Assembly: GCA_002315475.1 (NCBI GenBank)
Contig: DCGI01000044.1
Location: 233 to 21,170 of the forward strand
Reading direction: 5' to 3'
Source of the DNA: Christensenella sp. UBA1782
GTDB taxonomy: Bacteria > Bacillota > Clostridia > Christensenellales > DTU072
Length of the DNA: 20,938 nt
Both the position numbers and the translations under genes were made by a program. Positions 14,726 to 20,938 of this stretch are shown piece after piece. Each line of letters opens with the position of its first letter. The first letter of the stretch is position 1. The notes beneath the pieces were generated by a model. It was not told where the DNA came from. It saw only the letters and a program-made list of their open reading frames with translations, and made no database searches.

Positions 14726-15829
14726 TTATAAAACTTCTTCGGTTTCGTTTTTAATTATCATTTGTTGCAAGCGCAAAGCAATCATTTGCGCCGACTGTTC
14801 GAGGGGTTCGGGCAGCTCGATTTTTTCTCCGAGTGTCTTGCAAAGAGATAAGGCTTTTTCGACGGCGGCAAGGGTTTCTTTGCCGTCCTTTGCCCCCTGC
14901 ACGTTCAGTTCTTCGGTCAGGTAGTAATAGTTTGAAACCGTCTTGACTTCTTCGGTTTCAAATACGATCACTTGCGTGCCGACCGCTTGCACCTCGCTCA
15001 CGACGGTGGGATCGGGTACGGTCAAAACGACGTCGGCGGCGGTAAAGAGTTTTCCCAAATCCTCTTCTGCGTACATCGTGGCACCTTTGTCGGTCAAAAA
15101 CGTATTCATCGGTTTGTCCTTACCCGTCAGGAATATCAACTTCTGTCCTTTCTTTTTGGAGTCCAGAAGCAGACTGATGGCTCGACGCATTTTGGCACCG
15201 CCGTATTCGGCGTTGACGACGATGACGCGAGTATCGGCAGGATAGGAAAGGTCATGTCTTGCCGCCTCTTTGCTCCTGTCGGTAATAAATTCTTCGGAAA
15301 GGGGTAACGTGTTGATTTCTATTCTTTCGGACGGAATACCGTGTGCCACCAAGTTTTCCCGCATGGCGATATTGTCGACGAAATAACAATCGACGTTTTC
15401 GTCAATCAAATCGGGATCGACGACCAAATCCTTACAAAGGACGCAAATGCGGATATGCAAGCCGATTTTCTTGACGAAATAAACGGTACTGTACAAAGCG
15501 GCGGAAGAAGAAACCACGATACTGTCGGGCATATAACGGTATACCGCGTTACGAAATGTTTTTTCGGGTAAAGCATACCATTCCCCGTAGGTAAAAAGCT
15601 TCTTACGGGCGTTCGTCTTTTCCTTAAAATTTCTCCAAACCTCTCTGCGATGACTCCCCTTCGGAAAAATTTTGTCAAAAAAATAATTTTTCGGCAGGCA
15701 ACGAAGGGTATCTTCGGACAGTATAACGGCGGTAAACGCAACGTCTTTGCAGAGTTCGTGCTTGATACTGCCGGCTTGTCCGTCGTTCTCTTCCGGCATG
15801 ATAAAAAGGACTGTTTTCTTATTTTGCAT
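14726..15829 (-). CDS. GT-B glycosyltransferase-like protein (UgtP/MurG type)
   Basis: The 367-residue product resembles the diacylglycerol glucosyltransferase/MGDG synthase branch of GT-B enzymes. Evidence is the middle stretch VDCYFVDNIAMRENLVAHGIPSERIEIN, which matches the acceptor-to-donor linker of that family, and the donor-side AADVVLTVPDPTVVSEVQAVGTQVIVF, which lines up with the family's ASDxxITKPGGxTxxEAxAxGxPVI. Two key features are missing: the N-terminal GHxxAA-type glycine loop is not recognisable, and the KPGG loop reads VPDP. It may be a divergent enzyme or a non-catalytic relative. AAGGAG lies about 7 bases before the ATG. The gene overlaps trhP by 11 bases and precedes the BspA-like lipoprotein, which suggests an envelope-related role. 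Confidence 0.65.
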   Translation of the reverse strand: MQNKKTVLFIMPEENDGQAGSIKHELCKDVAFTAVILSEDTLRCLPKNYFFDKIFPKGSHRREVWRNFKEKTNARKKLFTYGEWYALPEKTFRNAVYRYMPDSIVVSSSAALYSTVYFVKKIGLHIRICVLCKDLVVDPDLIDENVDCYFVDNIAMRENLVAHGIPSERIEINTLPLSEEFITDRSKEAARHDLSYPADTRVIVVNAEYGGAKMRRAISLLLDSKKKGQKLIFLTGKDKPMNTFLTDKGATMYAEEDLGKLFTAADVVLTVPDPTVVSEVQAVGTQVIVFETEEVKTVSNYYYLTEELNVQGAKDGKETLAAVEKALSLCKTLGEKIELPEPLEQSAQMIALRLQQMIIKNETEEVL

Positions 15830-17039
15830 CGCTATCTCCTTCTTTTTTTCTTATAATATCATATTTTTCAAACTTTGTATCGGTTTTTATCCATAATTTT
15901 TGTTGCACTCTTTTACAGTCGACTACCTCGACTCCGTCTTCGTCCGCTATTTGCTCGGGTACGAAACTCCCCACGCCGTATTTTGCCGAAACGAATTCCA
16001 ACCTTTCTCCCCGATAAAAACGATTTCTCTGCTCGACCAAAACCGCCTTTCGATCGTCGTCGTAGCCGAGTACCTGTCCGCAAAAAGAATACGGATTATC
16101 GGGGTGCGACGTAGTATAACACTGTTTTGCGTCCCCTTTGTAGAAGCCCGTCGTATAGTCTCTGTGTCCTACGGCAAGGGTTTCGTCAAACCATCTCGGA
16201 TCGACTTCCCTGCCCGCATAGACGTCATCCAAGCGGTGTCGATAGGCATTGGTAATCACCCCGACGTAATACTCCGACTTCATGCGTCCTTCGATTTTTA
16301 ACGAACTGACGCCCGCAGCGATGATTTCTTCCAAAAGCGGCATGGTGTTCATGTCGGCGGAATTCAAAATATAACTGCCGTGCTCGTCTTCCTGAATGGT
16401 CAAAGAATCCTTTCGGGACACCTCTCCCAAACGGTATTCCCATCGACAAGACTGCACGCATTCTCCCTTGTTGCTGTCCCTGTCGGTAAGGTAGGTACTG
16501 AGCAAACAGCGACCACTGTACGAAATGCACATAGCCCCGTGAATAAAGGCTTCCAACTCTACCGAATTACCCACGAAATCCGCCGTTTCTTTTATCTCGT
16601 CGATGTGCATTTCACGAGCCAGAACGACACGTTTGACGCCCTGCTCCGCCCAAAATTTTACGGCGTATTTGTTGAGGGTATTCGCCTGTGTGGATAGATG
16701 CACGTCCAACGACGGAAACTCCCTCAGACATAACTGAACCGCACCGGGATCGGATACGATGACGCCATCCGCTTTCATGCTTTTCAGTTCCTCAAAATAC
16801 GCTTTTAGTTCCCCAAAATCCTTATTTCTCGGAAAAATATTGACGGTGACATAGACTTTTTTCCCTTGGGCGTGCGCATAAGCTATCGCCTGTAACATCT
16901 GTCCCGAAGTAAAGTTATCGGCATACGCGCGCAAACCGAATTTCTTTCCGCCCACGTATACGGCATCGGCGCCGAAATGCAGAGCGGTATACAGTTTTTC
17001 GGGCGAACCCGCCGGAGACAGCAATTCTACGTGTTTCAT
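15819..17039 (-). CDS. trhP: U32-family tRNA 5-hydroxyuridine synthesis protein TrhP
   Basis: The 406-residue protein is a U32 'peptidase' family member of the TrhP (YrrO/YegQ) group. It starts with the typical ELLSPAGSPEKLYTALHFGADAVYVGG barrel entry, here split by MKHV. The U32 signature EAFIHGAMCISYSGRCLLS is at about 163-181, and Cys171, Cys178, Cys194 and Cys198 are the four cysteines that hold an iron-sulfur cluster in relatives. TrhP proteins are needed to make 5-hydroxyuridine at wobble position 34 of tRNAs. The neighbouring trmR methylates that base to 5-methoxyuridine, and B. subtilis has the same pairing (yrrM with yrrNO). The ATG overlaps the TIGR04076 stop as ATGA, with AGAGG upstream. 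Only one TrhP is seen, where B. subtilis has two. Confidence 0.88.
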   Translation of the reverse strand: MKHVELLSPAGSPEKLYTALHFGADAVYVGGKKFGLRAYADNFTSGQMLQAIAYAHAQGKKVYVTVNIFPRNKDFGELKAYFEELKSMKADGVIVSDPGAVQLCLREFPSLDVHLSTQANTLNKYAVKFWAEQGVKRVVLAREMHIDEIKETADFVGNSVELEAFIHGAMCISYSGRCLLSTYLTDRDSNKGECVQSCRWEYRLGEVSRKDSLTIQEDEHGSYILNSADMNTMPLLEEIIAAGVSSLKIEGRMKSEYYVGVITNAYRHRLDDVYAGREVDPRWFDETLAVGHRDYTTGFYKGDAKQCYTTSHPDNPYSFCGQVLGYDDDRKAVLVEQRNRFYRGERLEFVSAKYGVGSFVPEQIADEDGVEVVDCKRVQQKLWIKTDTKFEKYDIIRKKEGDSDAK

Positions 17040-17338
17040 ACCGTCGCCTCTACCAAAAAGCTGACGGGACGGAACCCGTCGTTACAGGAAATCATCGCCG
17101 ATTTTTTATTCCGCATCCATCCGTCGTAGAAGTCCCCTCCCCCGCAGGCAAGCGTCAAAACGAACGGATATAAAGACTGCCACGCACTCTCGCAAAAACC
17201 TTGCGGACATGTGGCGTTTTCCGAATAAAACACTTGTCCTTCCCGCATGGAACAGGCATGTTCCATAGGGTTCTCGTACCGAAGGATGAGGTCGTCGTAC
17301 CTTGCCGTCCGCATAACGGTAATTTTACAGATAATCAT
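17036..17338 (-). CDS. TIGR04076 family protein, unknown function
   Basis: This 100-residue protein is recognised by the TIGR04076 pattern: a first strand MIICKITVMRT, a central EGQVFY, then GFCESAWQSLYPFVLTLACGGGDFYDGW, and the near-terminal CNDGFRPVSFLVE. It has six cysteines (residues 4, 29, 44, 49, 65 and 85), several of them at what I recall as conserved family positions, suggesting metal binding or redox work. The start at 17338 was chosen because TGGAGA lies upstream and it forms an ATGA overlap with the trmR stop; the frame is open to 17386 but that part is inside trmR. Its stop also overlaps the trhP start as ATGA. The family has no assigned function that I know of, so its place between two genes of one tRNA-modification pathway is informative. 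Confidence 0.85.
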   Translation of the reverse strand: MIICKITVMRTARYDDLILRYENPMEHACSMREGQVFYSENATCPQGFCESAWQSLYPFVLTLACGGGDFYDGWMRNKKSAMISCNDGFRPVSFLVEATV

Positions 17339-17919
17339 TTTTTCTCCACAATCAACACGCCGTCTTCGACGTCGATTCTTCTGCAAGTCACATCGGCATC
17401 CTCTGCCGTCATCGTCAAAAACTTTCGTAATGCCATGACGTTGGTTCGGTGTTTTCGGTCGGGATACTCTTTACCGTCCGTCAAGCCGTAAAAGTCGACG
17501 TCGTCGGCAAAAATCTCCCCCCGCTCCGTCAACATGCTTTTGCATAGAGAATACGCGTCTCGATAAAAGGATTTCGGCCCGTCGAAGACGACGAAATCGT
17601 AGCGGTTTTTTTCCATGCAAGGCAAAACCTCTTTACAGTCGCCGAGTATCAAACGGCATCTGTCGGACAATCCGAATTTTTCAATGTTTTCTTTGGCTCG
17701 GAAATATCTGTCTTCGTCTATTTCCAAGCTCGTTACCTTTCCGTCGCACGCAAGGAGCATGGTGATGACGCCCAGTCCGACGCACGTCCCGATTTCCAAA
17801 ATTTCTTTCGGCTTTTTCCGTTGCAATTCTTCACAAAGAATCGACGCCGTTCGGGGACGCATAACGGGGATATGTTGTCGTAACGCCTCTTGCCGAAGAC
17901 GTTCCAATTCTTCTTTCAT
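17335..17919 (-). CDS. trmR: tRNA 5-hydroxyuridine methyltransferase TrmR
   Basis: The 194-residue protein is a class I SAM-dependent methyltransferase of the Methyltransf_24/O-methyltransferase type. It has motif I LEIGTCVGLG (about 41-50), the acidic end of the second strand in TSLEIDED, LILGDCKEVL, and FVVFDGPKS as motif IV. The family also contains catechol-type methyltransferases, but the association with trhP two genes downstream strongly favours TrmR (YrrM), which uses SAM to convert 5-hydroxyuridine at tRNA position 34 to 5-methoxyuridine. The start overlaps the rnj stop as ATGA and the end overlaps the TIGR04076 start as ATGA. The likely ribosome binding site is inside the end of rnj. 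Confidence 0.85.
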   Translation of the reverse strand: MKEELERLRQEALRQHIPVMRPRTASILCEELQRKKPKEILEIGTCVGLGVITMLLACDGKVTSLEIDEDRYFRAKENIEKFGLSDRCRLILGDCKEVLPCMEKNRYDFVVFDGPKSFYRDAYSLCKSMLTERGEIFADDVDFYGLTDGKEYPDRKHRTNVMALRKFLTMTAEDADVTCRRIDVEDGVLIVEKK

Positions 17920-19559
17920 TCAAACAAAACAGGCACGACGACGGGGCGTTTATCGATTTTCCTTTGTAACCTTTTGGAAAGGAATTTTCGTATATACTGT
18001 TTTGCGTTTTCAAACCCGATTTCGGCGATTTTTCCCGAAGCGATTTCTCCTTGCAATTCTTCGAGCAAAGCGGCTCGGACGTCGTCGGGAATGTTGACGC
18101 CTCTCGTTACGATGACGGGTTCCATGCCTTCCTGTCCGTCGGGGCGGATATTGGCTACGCAAATGACGCATCCGTCGCTTGCCAATGCTTTTCTGTCCCC
18201 GAGCAAGCCGTTGACGTCTTCGACGAGATAATTACCGTCGAACAGCGTACTGCCGCAAGGCACGTTACAACCTACCCGTATGCCGTCCTCGTCCACTTCG
18301 ACGGAATTTCCGTTTTCGGCGAGAAAAACCCGACTCCCGCCGATACCCATTTCCATAGCAAGTTCTCTGTGCTGTTTCAAATGGCGATATTCCCCATGAA
18401 CGGGAATAAAGAATTTCGGCTTGATCAATGCGAACATCATCTTTAATTCTTCTCGATTGGCGTGACCGGACGAGTGAATTTCGCTTAACGTTTGATAAAT
18501 GACGTCGGCGCCGCGTTTGCTCAAATTGTTAATAACGTTAAAAATGGTCTTTTCGTTACCGGGAATGGCAGAAGCGCTCATAATGACGGTATCGTAGTCG
18601 CAAATTTCCAATTTCGGGAAATCGTCGGCACTCATTCTGGTTAAAGCACTGGTCGGTTCTCCCTGCGTTCCCGTACAAATCACACACAATTCGTCCAAGT
18701 CGTACTTAGAAATTTTATCAATGTCGATAAGCGTCCCTTCGGGATAATGCAATTCTCCCAGTTCGTACGCCAAATCGACGATTTTTACCAAACTTCTTCC
18801 CGCAAGTGCCACTTTTCTGCCATGCAATACGGCGCAGTTTATGATTTGTTGCACCCGATGAACGTTGCTTGCAAAGGTGGCTACGATGATTCTGCGGTTT
18901 TTATGTTGGTTAAAAATGGTATCCAACGCCTTAAAAACGTTACTTTCGCTCATACTGTAACCGGGACGTTCCACGTTCGTGGAGTCCTGCATCATGAGTA
19001 GCACCCCTTCCTCCCCGAGTCGGGCGATGCGCGTCAAGTCGGTGTGCCGTCCGTCGATGGGCGTGTGGTCGATTTTGAAATCGCCCGTCATGAAAATCTT
19101 GCCTTTCGGCGTGCCGATGGCTAAGGCGTAACTCCCCGCAATGGAGTGTGTAACCCGAATGAATTCCACCGTCAGTTTTCCCGCTGTGACCACCTCTCGG
19201 TCTTCCACCGTTTTTAACGAATACTCGGGAAGCTTCATCTCTTTTAATTTGCTTTCCAAAATACCCAGTGCCAAAGGACTTCCGTAAACGGTCGTCTGCA
19301 CGTCTTTTAACAAAAACGGAAGGGCTCCGATGTGGTCTTCGTGCCCGTGTGTCACAAAAACCCCTCGAAGTTTGCTCTTGTTCGCCAAAACGTACGAATA
19401 ATCGGGAATAATATACTCGATACCGGGTGTTTCTTCCATATCGGGGAACGTCAGTCCGGCATCGACGATAATCATATCCTCGCCGTATTCGATGCACGTC
19501 ATGTTTTTTCCGATCTCGCCGACACCGCCGAGAAAGGAAATCTTAATTTTTTTTGCCAT
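17916..19559 (-). CDS. rnj: Ribonuclease J
   Basis: RNase J is a 5'-to-3' exonuclease and endonuclease for mRNA turnover and rRNA maturation. The 547-residue product is a metallo-beta-lactamase/beta-CASP enzyme of normal length. Visible are FLGGVGEIGKNM at the N-terminus, the zinc-binding THGHEDHIG (70-78), THSIAGSYALAI, TGDFKIDHTPIDG, the beta-CASP segment with SSGHANREE, and IPVHGEYRH. The C-terminal domain ends in a KRPVVVPVLFE tail. I cannot tell J1 from J2 by eye, so the plain symbol is used. The ATG at 19559 has AGAGGT upstream and a promoter about 100 bases before. It leads the operon with trmR, TIGR04076, trhP, the glycosyltransferase and the BspA-like lipoprotein. Confidence 0.96.
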   Translation of the reverse strand: MAKKIKISFLGGVGEIGKNMTCIEYGEDMIIVDAGLTFPDMEETPGIEYIIPDYSYVLANKSKLRGVFVTHGHEDHIGALPFLLKDVQTTVYGSPLALGILESKLKEMKLPEYSLKTVEDREVVTAGKLTVEFIRVTHSIAGSYALAIGTPKGKIFMTGDFKIDHTPIDGRHTDLTRIARLGEEGVLLMMQDSTNVERPGYSMSESNVFKALDTIFNQHKNRRIIVATFASNVHRVQQIINCAVLHGRKVALAGRSLVKIVDLAYELGELHYPEGTLIDIDKISKYDLDELCVICTGTQGEPTSALTRMSADDFPKLEICDYDTVIMSASAIPGNEKTIFNVINNLSKRGADVIYQTLSEIHSSGHANREELKMMFALIKPKFFIPVHGEYRHLKQHRELAMEMGIGGSRVFLAENGNSVEVDEDGIRVGCNVPCGSTLFDGNYLVEDVNGLLGDRKALASDGCVICVANIRPDGQEGMEPVIVTRGVNIPDDVRAALLEELQGEIASGKIAEIGFENAKQYIRKFLSKRLQRKIDKRPVVVPVLFE

Positions 19560-19655
19560 AAATATACCTCTTTTTTTCGGATGAAATTTGAAAAATCGAG
19601 AAACCTCGCTTCTTGTACCTTCATCTAAAATATATAATAATTTTTATTTGTATCC
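19560..19655 (-). promoter_or_regulatory. Structured 5' leader of rnj
   Basis: About 95 bases separate the predicted start of transcription from the rnj ATG. Within it GATGAA (19580-19585 on the plus strand) can pair with TTCATC (19620-19625), enclosing a small hairpin CGAG/CTCG (19597-19600 with 19605-19608). RNase J acts on RNA 5' ends, so self-control through this leader is possible but unproven. No ORF with a site is seen here. From 19691 to 19900 I see nothing convincing. Confidence 0.35.
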
Positions 19656-19661
19656 AATTAT

Positions 19662-19690
19662 AGTATAACACATTCTTTCCCTTCTCGCAA
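19662..19690 (-). promoter_or_regulatory. Sigma-A promoter of the rnj operon
   Basis: On the minus strand TTGCGA (19690-19685) and TATACT (19667-19662) are separated by 17 bases. The expected start is near 19655, leaving a leader of about 95 bases before rnj. Confidence 0.75.
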
Positions 19691-19919
19691 CTACATTTTT
19701 TTGCTTTTTTCTCCGTAATCTTTCTTCTTTTCGGGGTTTTGCGGAGAGGAAACTTTTTTCCGAAAAAAAGGAATTGCCGGTTTTTGAATCGTTCTTATCC
19801 TCTTCGGTATAGCGATAAACAAAGGGACAGTCCAGGTAAAACTCACCTTTCACGGAAGAAAAGCGTTATACTCGTATTCTTTTTGGTTCGTTGTATCTGA
19901 GATTTATATGCCGAAAAAC

Positions 19920-19948
19920 TTGAAATTCTTTCCGAAATGTCTTATAAT
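19920..19948 (+). promoter_or_regulatory. Sigma-A promoter of tRNA-Arg(CCT)
   Basis: TTGAAA at 19920-19925 and TATAAT at 19943-19948 have a 17-base spacer. Transcription would start at about 19955, only a few bases before the mature tRNA 5' end, so the precursor leader is very short. Confidence 0.85.
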
Positions 19949-19957
19949 AAAGAAAAT

Positions 19958-20034
19958 GTTCGTGTACCTCAGAAGGATAGAGGGTTCGCCTCCTAAGCGA
20001 AACGCCGGCGGTTCGACTCCGCCCACGAACGCCA
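19958..20034 (+). tRNA. tRNA-Arg, anticodon CCT
   Basis: The 77-base gene folds as a full cloverleaf: acceptor stem GTTCGTG with CACGAAC, D stem CCTC with GAGG, anticodon stem TTCGC with GCGAA around the loop CTCCTAA (anticodon CCT, reading AGG), a five-base variable region, and T stem GGCGG with CCGCC around TTCGACT. The discriminator is G and the CCA end is encoded. Its wobble base is C, so it is not a target of the trmR/trhP uridine modification nearby. It has its own promoter and terminator and is a single-gene unit. Confidence 0.95.
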
Positions 20035-20036
20035 TC

Positions 20037-20073
20037 AAACCGTTTTCAAGGACGAAAACGGTTTTTTCTTTTT
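20037..20073 (+). terminator. Intrinsic terminator of tRNA-Arg
   Basis: AAACCGTTTTC (20037-20047) pairs perfectly with GAAAACGGTTT (20054-20064) around a 6-base loop, followed by TTTCTTTTT. It starts 2 bases after the CCA end. Confidence 0.9.
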
Positions 20074-20121
20074 AGAGTAAAGTCCTGACAAAACGCCATC
20101 CTTTTTATCAAAAATACCGTT

Positions 20122-20616
20122 TTACCGACTTTCGTTTGTCCGTTCTTCCGTATCGAGAACATCTATATATAAAGAATATCTTTCGGAAAAAGGATTTTTC
20201 GGGTGAAAATCCTCCTCAAACTCCTTCACGAGAGGCAATCTGTCCAAATCCCACGCATTCCACAGCCGTAACTCTTGTTCGGTGGCATCCTCTAAGCCGA
20301 AAAACCGTAAAGCGTGGTCATCCTTTTGCCGTACCAACGCATTGAGCCGTTCCCGCTCCACTTCGTTTTCTCCCAAACACTCCAAAACGTATTCGTCTTC
20401 TTCGAGGAGAAAACTTTGAATTTCGTATCGTTCTATTTCCGAAACGGCTTTTTCGTATACGGCGGATAATGCCGCAACCTTCTCCGGAGCCATGCCGCTT
20501 TGTTTGGCAAGGGTATACGCCCTTTCCTGTTCCTGCGTCAAAGAAACATTCCACTCTCCGAAAGAACCTACCGTCTTTTTCCCGAAAATAACGGCGTAAC
20601 GCAAACGTAATGTCAT
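20122..20616 (-). CDS. Hypothetical acidic protein, 164 residues
   Basis: I do not recognise a family. The gene is well supported: AAGGAGG lies 8 bases before the ATG at 20616, and a sigma-A promoter precedes it. The product has no signal peptide or membrane segment and is predicted cytoplasmic. It is rich in Glu, with long amphipathic helices at about 27-108 (many Glu, Lys, Arg and Leu; possibly coiled coil) and a C-terminal part with WNAWDLDRLPLVKEFEEDF followed by a polar tail. The N-terminus, MTLRLRYAVIFGKK, would form one or two short strands. It stands alone between the tRNA-Arg terminator and fhs, converging on the tRNA gene, and nothing nearby suggests its role. Confidence 0.75.
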   Translation of the reverse strand: MTLRLRYAVIFGKKTVGSFGEWNVSLTQEQERAYTLAKQSGMAPEKVAALSAVYEKAVSEIERYEIQSFLLEEDEYVLECLGENEVERERLNALVRQKDDHALRFFGLEDATEQELRLWNAWDLDRLPLVKEFEEDFHPKNPFSERYSLYIDVLDTEERTNESR

Positions 20617-20641
20617 GACCGAACCTCCTTCGTATGCTTAC

Positions 20642-20670
20642 AGTATAAAGCATATTCCCTTTTTTGTAAA
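20642..20670 (-). promoter_or_regulatory. Sigma-A promoter of the hypothetical gene
   Basis: On the minus strand TTTACA (20670-20665) and TATACT (20647-20642) have a 17-base spacer. Transcription should start at about 20635, giving a leader of some 20 bases that holds the AAGGAGG site. The -10 context TTATACTGTA is shared with the WYL operon promoter. Confidence 0.8.
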
Positions 20671-20735
20671 GTTCGATATGTACAACTATCTTCCCGTCTT
20701 AGAGATTTTTTTTAGAAAAAGAACGACTGTTTTTT

Positions 20736-20938
20736 TTAGAATAAACCGATGATTTTTCCGTTTTCGTCGACGTCGATTTTTTCGGCGGCGGGGGCTTTGG
20801 GAAGTCCCGGCATCGTCATAATATCCCCCGTCAACACCACGATAAACCCTGCTCCCGCCGATATTTTGACGTTCTTCACGGTTACCGTAAAGCCTTCGGG
20901 CGCACCGAGTTTCGTCGGATCGTCCGAAAAACTGTATT
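20736..20938 (-). CDS. fhs: Formate-tetrahydrofolate ligase, C-terminal part (5' end outside window)
   Basis: The last 67 codons of a gene running in from the right edge end in TAA at 20738-20736. The translated part contains YSFSDDPTKLGAPEGF, the strand VTVKNVKISAGAGFIVVL, the highly conserved TGDIMTMPGLPKAPAAEKID and the ending GKIIGLF, the C-terminus of formate-tetrahydrofolate ligase. The enzyme makes 10-formyl-tetrahydrofolate from formate, ATP and tetrahydrofolate and is common in clostridia with or without acetogenesis. About 65 bases separate its stop from the next promoter. I see no clear terminator hairpin in between. Confidence 0.95.
   Translation of the reverse strand, partial: YSFSDDPTKLGAPEGFTVTVKNVKISAGAGFIVVLTGDIMTMPGLPKAPAAEKIDVDENGKIIGLF

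Noticed and set aside
19644..19853. Minus-strand 69-codon frame with GTG start
   Set aside because: There is no ribosome binding site, the rnj promoter lies inside its 3' end, and the peptide is basic, low-complexity sequence.
1..20938. Mobile elements, CRISPR arrays or prophage genes
   Set aside because: No transposase, integrase, terminal inverted repeats, regularly spaced repeats or phage structural genes were seen. The macro-domain protein alone resembles some phage proteins but has no phage neighbours.

Overview
The window looks like chromosome from an uncultured clostridial member of the Bacillota, probably gut-associated. This placement is inferred from gene content and sites: an RNase J, a TrmR/TrhP tRNA-modification pair as in Bacillus subtilis, SmpB, BspA-like leucine-rich lipoproteins, a TIGR04076 protein, strong AGGAGG-type ribosome binding sites and plain sigma-A promoters with 17-bp spacers. 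Most genes lie on the minus strand in tightly packed operons. Nothing looks like an insertion sequence, prophage or CRISPR array.

Layout from left to right. (1) 1-608, plus: the 3' end of a BspA-like leucine-rich repeat protein, overlapping the end of the next operon tail to tail. (2) 8291 down to 590, minus: smpB - metY - endonuclease/exonuclease/phosphatase-fold lipoprotein - metA - recF - argS - PHP phosphatase - P-loop kinase. Gaps are 3 to 22 bases or small overlaps. The promoter seen for smpB would give an almost leaderless mRNA. MetA carries Glu111, the residue associated with acetyl-CoA use, which fits the O-acetylhomoserine sulfhydrylase MetY two genes upstream. (3) 8361-9482, plus: a divergent PAP2-type membrane phosphatase with its own promoter, followed by a bidirectional terminator. 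(4) 12376 down to 9675, minus: a possible 55-codon leader ORF, a WYL-like protein, a PPP-family metallophosphatase and a macro-domain protein. This may be a small nucleotide or ADP-ribose handling module of undescribed function. (5) 19559 down to 12571, minus: rnj - trmR - TIGR04076 - trhP - UgtP/MurG-like glycosyltransferase - BspA-like lipoprotein, with three successive ATGA start/stop overlaps, ending in tandem terminators. (6) 19958-20034, plus: tRNA-Arg(CCT) with its own promoter and terminator. (7) 20616-20122, minus: an unrecognised acidic protein with its own promoter. (8) 20938-20736, minus: the 3' end of formate-tetrahydrofolate ligase.

The most interesting points are the unknown TIGR04076 gene locked between the two tRNA wobble-uridine (5-methoxyuridine) genes, the near-leaderless smpB transcript, the WYL/PPP/macro operon with its overlapping leader ORF, the glycosyltransferase that has lost both glycine-rich loops of its family, and recF lying outside the usual dnaA-dnaN-recF-gyrB cluster.
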